Below are positions 31,072 through 35,402 of a DNA stretch of 35,402 bases, in pieces; positions within the stretch are counted from its first letter, which is position 1; the number at the start of each line of letters is the position of its first letter. Location of the stretch: NCBI GenBank assembly GCA_023444705.1, contig JAEXMB010000104.1, positions 1 to 35,402 on the forward strand. The letters are read 5' to 3'. The position numbers and the translations under genes were made by a program. This DNA is from Pseudomonadota bacterium (GTDB lineage Bacteria; Pseudomonadota; Alphaproteobacteria; Micavibrionales; UBA2020). A model generated the notes under the pieces. The model was not told the origin of the DNA, made no database searches, and worked only from the letters and a program-made list of their open reading frames with translations.

Positions 31072-32756
31072 AGATTTTTGGTCGCGGCAAGAACACCGAA
31101 GCCACAGCCTCTGACGACGATCTCGAGATCGCGGTCGAAGATGACGATGCCGGTTTTGACGAAGCGGCCGATGCAGGCCTGACCGCGCCGCAACGCGGCC
31201 TTGGTGCGCCGCGCGGCGGCAATAAAAAGGTTATCGCCCTGCTGTTCGTGCTGTTGCTGGCTGGCGGCGGCTTTGCGGGCATGATGATGATGGGCGGTGG
31301 CGATGCACCCGCACCCATTGCGGTATCGCCCGTCGCGCGCGTTGGCGCCGATCCGGCGATGCAGGCAGGCATGCCTGCCGATCCTAATGCGCCGTTTGAT
31401 CCCAACGCGCCGGTCCCTGCCGCCCTGCCGCCTGCGGGTACTGATCCGGCACTGGTTCAGGCCGCAACCGATACCGGCATGCCGCCAATGCCCGATATGC
31501 CCCCGATGCCCGTCCCTGTAGCGGACGGCGCCGCACCTGCCGCAGTCGACCCTGCGATGGCACCGGTTGATCCCTTGGCCGCAGTCGCACCGCCCGCGCC
31601 GCTTGACCCCAATGCACCGGTTGATCCCAATGCGCCTGCCGGATCCGCCGATATGGCAGCGGCCGATCCGCTGGCGGCTGTCAGCGCGCCTGCCGACCCC
31701 AACGCGCCGCTTGATCCCAATGCGCCCGCTGCACCCGCAACGCCCGCCACCGATATGGCGGCGGCTGATCCGCTGGCACCGGTCAGCGGACCTGTTGATG
31801 CGCTTGATGCCGACAACGGCGCGCCCGCCGATGCATTGCTTGAAACGCCGGTGATGCCGGGTGCTGTGACGTCACCGCTGTCCCCCGTGGAAACGGCGAC
31901 GGCTGTTGACAGTGCAACGCCGCCTGCAACCACAACGACGACCACGACCACAACCACAACCGCCGTGGAAACCACCGCGCCCAAGCCTGCTGCTGCCAGC
32001 GCCAGCGCTGCCGAGCAAGCCCTGGTCGATAATGCCGACATGATTGCGGCAGAGGCAGAAGCGCAACCCGCAGGCCGCACGCCGTCGGAAATCGCCCAGC
32101 TTTGGGCTTCGCTGCCGGTCGAGGACGCGATGATCCGCCCGATGCCCAAGCAATACCTGACCGTCAAAAAAGAAAAAGCGGCAGAGAGCATCGACAGCCG
32201 TCTGGCCACCGCGCGCCGTGCGCTCAACGATGGCCGTACCGCGGCGGCGCTGCAGTTCTTCAACGACCTGCGCAACGACTATCCCAACGACACCCGCGTG
32301 CTGATGGGCCGCGCGGTGACCTTGCAGCGCCTTGGCCAGAATGCCGACGCGCTGGAAGGTTACGAGGACGTGCTGGTCAACGACCCCAAAAATCTTGATG
32401 CGCTGACCAACATGCTGGGCCTGATCAAGCAGCAAAATCCCCAGCTGGCGCTGGAAAAACTGCAGGACTTGCGCAACCTCTATCCCTATAACGCCGACAT
32501 CACGACGCAACTGGCCGTCGCCTATGGCCAGACCGGCAACCTCAATGAGGCGCTGCGCTATATCACGCTGGCCGAAGCACTCAAGCCCGAAAGCAGCTAT
32601 GTGCTATACAACAAGGCCGTGCTGTATGACCGTCTGGGCCGCCGTGCCGAGGCGGCGGACATGTACCGCCAGCTGATCCGCCGTTATGCCGACGGGTCGC
32701 TTGACCAGAACCTGCCGATTGAAAGCCTCAAGAAGCGTCTGGCCGTCATCCGCTAA
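31068..32756 (+). CDS. Membrane-anchored TPR protein with DPNAP repeats
   Basis: 562 residues. A 54-residue acidic cytoplasmic N-terminus precedes one membrane helix (55-75, VIALLFVLLLAGGGFAGMMMM). A long Pro/Ala/Asp-rich periplasmic linker (about 80-310) follows with DPNAP six times in three pairs, two copies of DMAAADPLA, and an 11-threonine run encoded at 31929-31961. From about residue 375 TPR repeats begin (ARRALNDGRTAAALQFFNDLRNDYP, RVLMGRAVTLQRLGQNADALEGYEDVLVNDP, and further). TPR proteins such as PilF/PilW help secretin assembly or organise the machine. The linker could span the periplasm. Not recognised as a named family. Confidence 0.75.
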   Translation: MKIFGRGKNTEATASDDDLEIAVEDDDAGFDEAADAGLTAPQRGLGAPRGGNKKVIALLFVLLLAGGGFAGMMMMGGGDAPAPIAVSPVARVGADPAMQAGMPADPNAPFDPNAPVPAALPPAGTDPALVQAATDTGMPPMPDMPPMPVPVADGAAPAAVDPAMAPVDPLAAVAPPAPLDPNAPVDPNAPAGSADMAAADPLAAVSAPADPNAPLDPNAPAAPATPATDMAAADPLAPVSGPVDALDADNGAPADALLETPVMPGAVTSPLSPVETATAVDSATPPATTTTTTTTTTTAVETTAPKPAAASASAAEQALVDNADMIAAEAEAQPAGRTPSEIAQLWASLPVEDAMIRPMPKQYLTVKKEKAAESIDSRLATARRALNDGRTAAALQFFNDLRNDYPNDTRVLMGRAVTLQRLGQNADALEGYEDVLVNDPKNLDALTNMLGLIKQQNPQLALEKLQDLRNLYPYNADITTQLAVAYGQTGNLNEALRYITLAEALKPESSYVLYNKAVLYDRLGRRAEAADMYRQLIRRYADGSLDQNLPIESLKKRLAVIR

Positions 32757-32761
32757 ACCCG

Positions 32762-33616
32762 ATGGAGGGCATATTGCCCAACAGCGAGATTTTCACCGAC
32801 GCGCAGTTTTATCTGGCCGTGCTGCTGGGCCTGTGCCTTGGCAGTCTGGCCACGGCGATGGCTTATCGCCTGCCGCGCGGCATTTCGATGATCACGCAGG
32901 ACCGCTCGCATTGCCCGCATTGCAACCGCACGTTGACTTTTTTCGACCTTTTTCCTGTCTTTTCGTGGCTGTTCCTGCGCGGCCGATGCCGTAGCTGCGG
33001 TTTGCCCTATGGGCGGCGTTATCTTGGTATCGAGGTGGCGACGCTGGCACTTTGCCTGGCGTTTTATTTTATCCTGCCCGCCGGTGCGCCGTTGGTGGCC
33101 TATCACTTTGCCGCCGCCGTGCTGGTGGCGCATGTCGCGATTGATTTTGAATGGCAACTGCTGCTCGACAAGCTCAACCTTGCGCTGGCGGCGCTGGCGC
33201 TGGTGGCGGTCGCGCTGATCTGCCATGTGTTGCCGCTTGACAAAGGTATTGCCGATTGGGCGCTCGCCACGCATTTGCTGATGCTGTCGCTGGCGGGGGC
33301 GGTGGTCTATGCGGGCCTGTCGGCGGGGCTGCGGTTTGTGGTCGGGCGCATGCTGGGGCGCGAGCCGATGGGGCTTGGCGACGTCAAGTTTTTTGCCGCG
33401 GCAGGGATGTGGCTTGGCCCTGATATCACCATTCTTGCCAATTTCATGATGGCGTCGGGGCTTGCGGGTATTGCGCTTGGGCTGTTCTGGCGCTGGCGCT
33501 ATGGTGCTGCGGCCTTTCCGTTCGGGCCTGCGCTGATTGCGGCTTTTGCCGGCTTTTTACTGGCGCAACAGGGACATCTGGCGGCGGCGGTTGCGCTGTA
33601 TGGAAATAGCTTTTAA
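32762..33616 (+). CDS. pilD: Prepilin peptidase/N-methyltransferase
   Basis: 284-residue inner-membrane aspartyl protease that cleaves the prepilin leader and methylates the new N-terminus. The zinc motif is intact, with C51/C54 and C76/C79 (CPHC, CRSC). Catalytic aspartates are D128 (AIDFEWQ) and D207 (GLGDVKF). About eight membrane segments follow the usual pattern. The FFDLFPVFSWLFLRGRC stretch matches the family. It lies 5 bp after the TPR gene. No prepilin gene is in the window, so its substrates are elsewhere. Confidence 0.96.
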   Translation: MEGILPNSEIFTDAQFYLAVLLGLCLGSLATAMAYRLPRGISMITQDRSHCPHCNRTLTFFDLFPVFSWLFLRGRCRSCGLPYGRRYLGIEVATLALCLAFYFILPAGAPLVAYHFAAAVLVAHVAIDFEWQLLLDKLNLALAALALVAVALICHVLPLDKGIADWALATHLLMLSLAGAVVYAGLSAGLRFVVGRMLGREPMGLGDVKFFAAAGMWLGPDITILANFMMASGLAGIALGLFWRWRYGAAAFPFGPALIAAFAGFLLAQQGHLAAAVALYGNSF

Positions 33617-33699
33617 CCCTTTGTTGAGGGGCGGGCTTTAGAATTAAAGGAAGCGATCAGGGGGTCGCGCCGGACACGGGATCAGGGGAGAGTGCGGTC

Positions 33700-34901
<1,202 letters not shown>

Positions 34902-34905
<4 letters not shown>

Positions 34906-35402
34906 GCAGCGCCGTCGTCTATAGCTTCCTGCATGAGATGATCAACCGTCATGCGACCGACCTTTACCTGACGGTCGGTGTGCCGCCGACGCTGCGCATC
35001 GAAAACGAGCTGTTCACGCTCAGCGAGCTGCCGCTCACCGAAGAAGACATGCAGGTCATGCTCAACGACGTGCTGACCAGCCGCCAGCGGCGCGAGTTTG
35101 ATGCCAACATGGAACTTAACCTTGCGCTCGACATGGGCGGCGAGGGACGTTTTCGCGTCAACGTCATGCGCCAGCGCCAGCAAAGCGGCATGGTTATCCG
35201 CCACATCACCAGCCGCATTCCATCGTTTGAACAGCTGCGCCTGCCCAAGGTGATGGAAGAACTGTCGCTTGAAAAACGCGGCCTGATCCTTGTGTGCGGT
35301 GTCACGGCGTCGGGCAAGTCCACGTCGCTGGCCTCGATGGTCGACTACCGCAACCAGAATGTCGGTGGCCATATCATCACCATCGAAGACCCGATCGAAT
35401 TC
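34902..35402 (+). CDS. pilU: Second PilT-like ATPase, PilU (3' end beyond window)
   Basis: 167 codons are visible before the right edge. The start is taken as TTG at 34902, overlapping the pilT stop (TTTTGA); an ATG at 34938 would trim 12 residues. The sequence (MINRHATDLYLTVGVPPTLRIENELFTLSELPLTEEDM) and FRVNVMRQRQQSGMVIR follow PilU. Walker A is GVTASGKST (133-141), a variant of GATGSGKST. The frame ends in IEDPIEF, the Asp box. PilU is an accessory retraction ATPase that works with PilT, and the tandem order pilT-pilU is standard. Confidence 0.9.

Noticed and set aside
31380..31800. Repeat block in the TPR gene as a possible CRISPR or other DNA repeat array
   Set aside because: The repeats encode DPNAP in frame, are short and irregular, and no spacer pattern exists.
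35397..35402. Window ends on GAATTC, suggesting a cloning boundary
   Set aside because: The same hexamer occurs inside the window (for example near 13828 and 28046), and the pilU frame runs open to the edge, so chance is adequate.

Overview
The window is about 35.4 kb of GC-rich, densely packed bacterial chromosome, almost certainly from an alphaproteobacterium. Four things point there: a circularly permuted two-piece tmRNA gene, an alpha-type SspB adaptor beside it, a C4-pathway 5-aminolevulinate synthase (HemA), and the gene order hflK-hflC-DUF2065-degP-miaA. A complete-looking type IVa pilus motor cluster is less usual for the class and would fit a Micavibrio-like or Rhodospirillales-like lineage. 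That placement is inference only.

Layout. 1-2.6 kb: a ribokinase cut by the window edge (-), hemA (+) and a secreted TIMP/NTR-like protein (-). 2.7-4.9 kb (+): ribF, lspA and a DUF3035/BamF-like lipoprotein. 4.9-9.8 kb (-): hflK, hflC, a DUF2065 protein, degP and miaA, a membrane protein quality-control block. 10-11 kb (+): the Mrp/ApbC Fe-S carrier. 11-13.6 kb (-): thyA-folA, overlapping or nearly touching an acidic unknown protein and a four-helix membrane protein. 13.8-18.45 kb (+): five overlapping or nearly touching paralogous genes, each with an HE[IL]RHAWQD motif and a downstream EAD[AT] motif. 18.5-19.4 kb (+): permuted ssrA, then sspB. 19.5-21.1 kb (+): an ABC exporter pair. 21.2-23.5 kb: a RelA/SpoT-HD-like protein that has lost the HD pair, a strong terminator, a small ankyrin protein and a CobT-like reduced protein (-). 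23.8-35.4 kb (+): a type IV pilus assembly cluster. In order it holds a GspE/PilB ATPase, a PilC platform, a fused PilM-PilN (GspL-like) protein, PilO-like and PilP-like proteins, an ABC ATPase with no permease, a DPNAP-repeat TPR membrane protein, a prepilin peptidase, PilT and a truncated PilU.

How the parts work together. ssrA and sspB form one functional unit: tmRNA tags stalled peptides and SspB hands them to ClpXP. HflKC and DegP also serve protein quality control. The pilus block provides extension ATPase, platform, alignment subcomplex, prepilin processing and retraction ATPases, but no pilin or secretin is visible, so these must lie beyond the right edge or elsewhere.

The best candidate for an undescribed system is the array of five diverged HExxH proteins at 13.8-18.45 kb. 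They look like cytosolic gluzincin-type zinc proteases sharing three further motifs, they are driven by one AT-rich promoter region, and they lie directly upstream of ssrA. They resemble what I remember as the DUF6782 putative metallopeptidase family. I know of no described role for a five-paralog operon of this kind.
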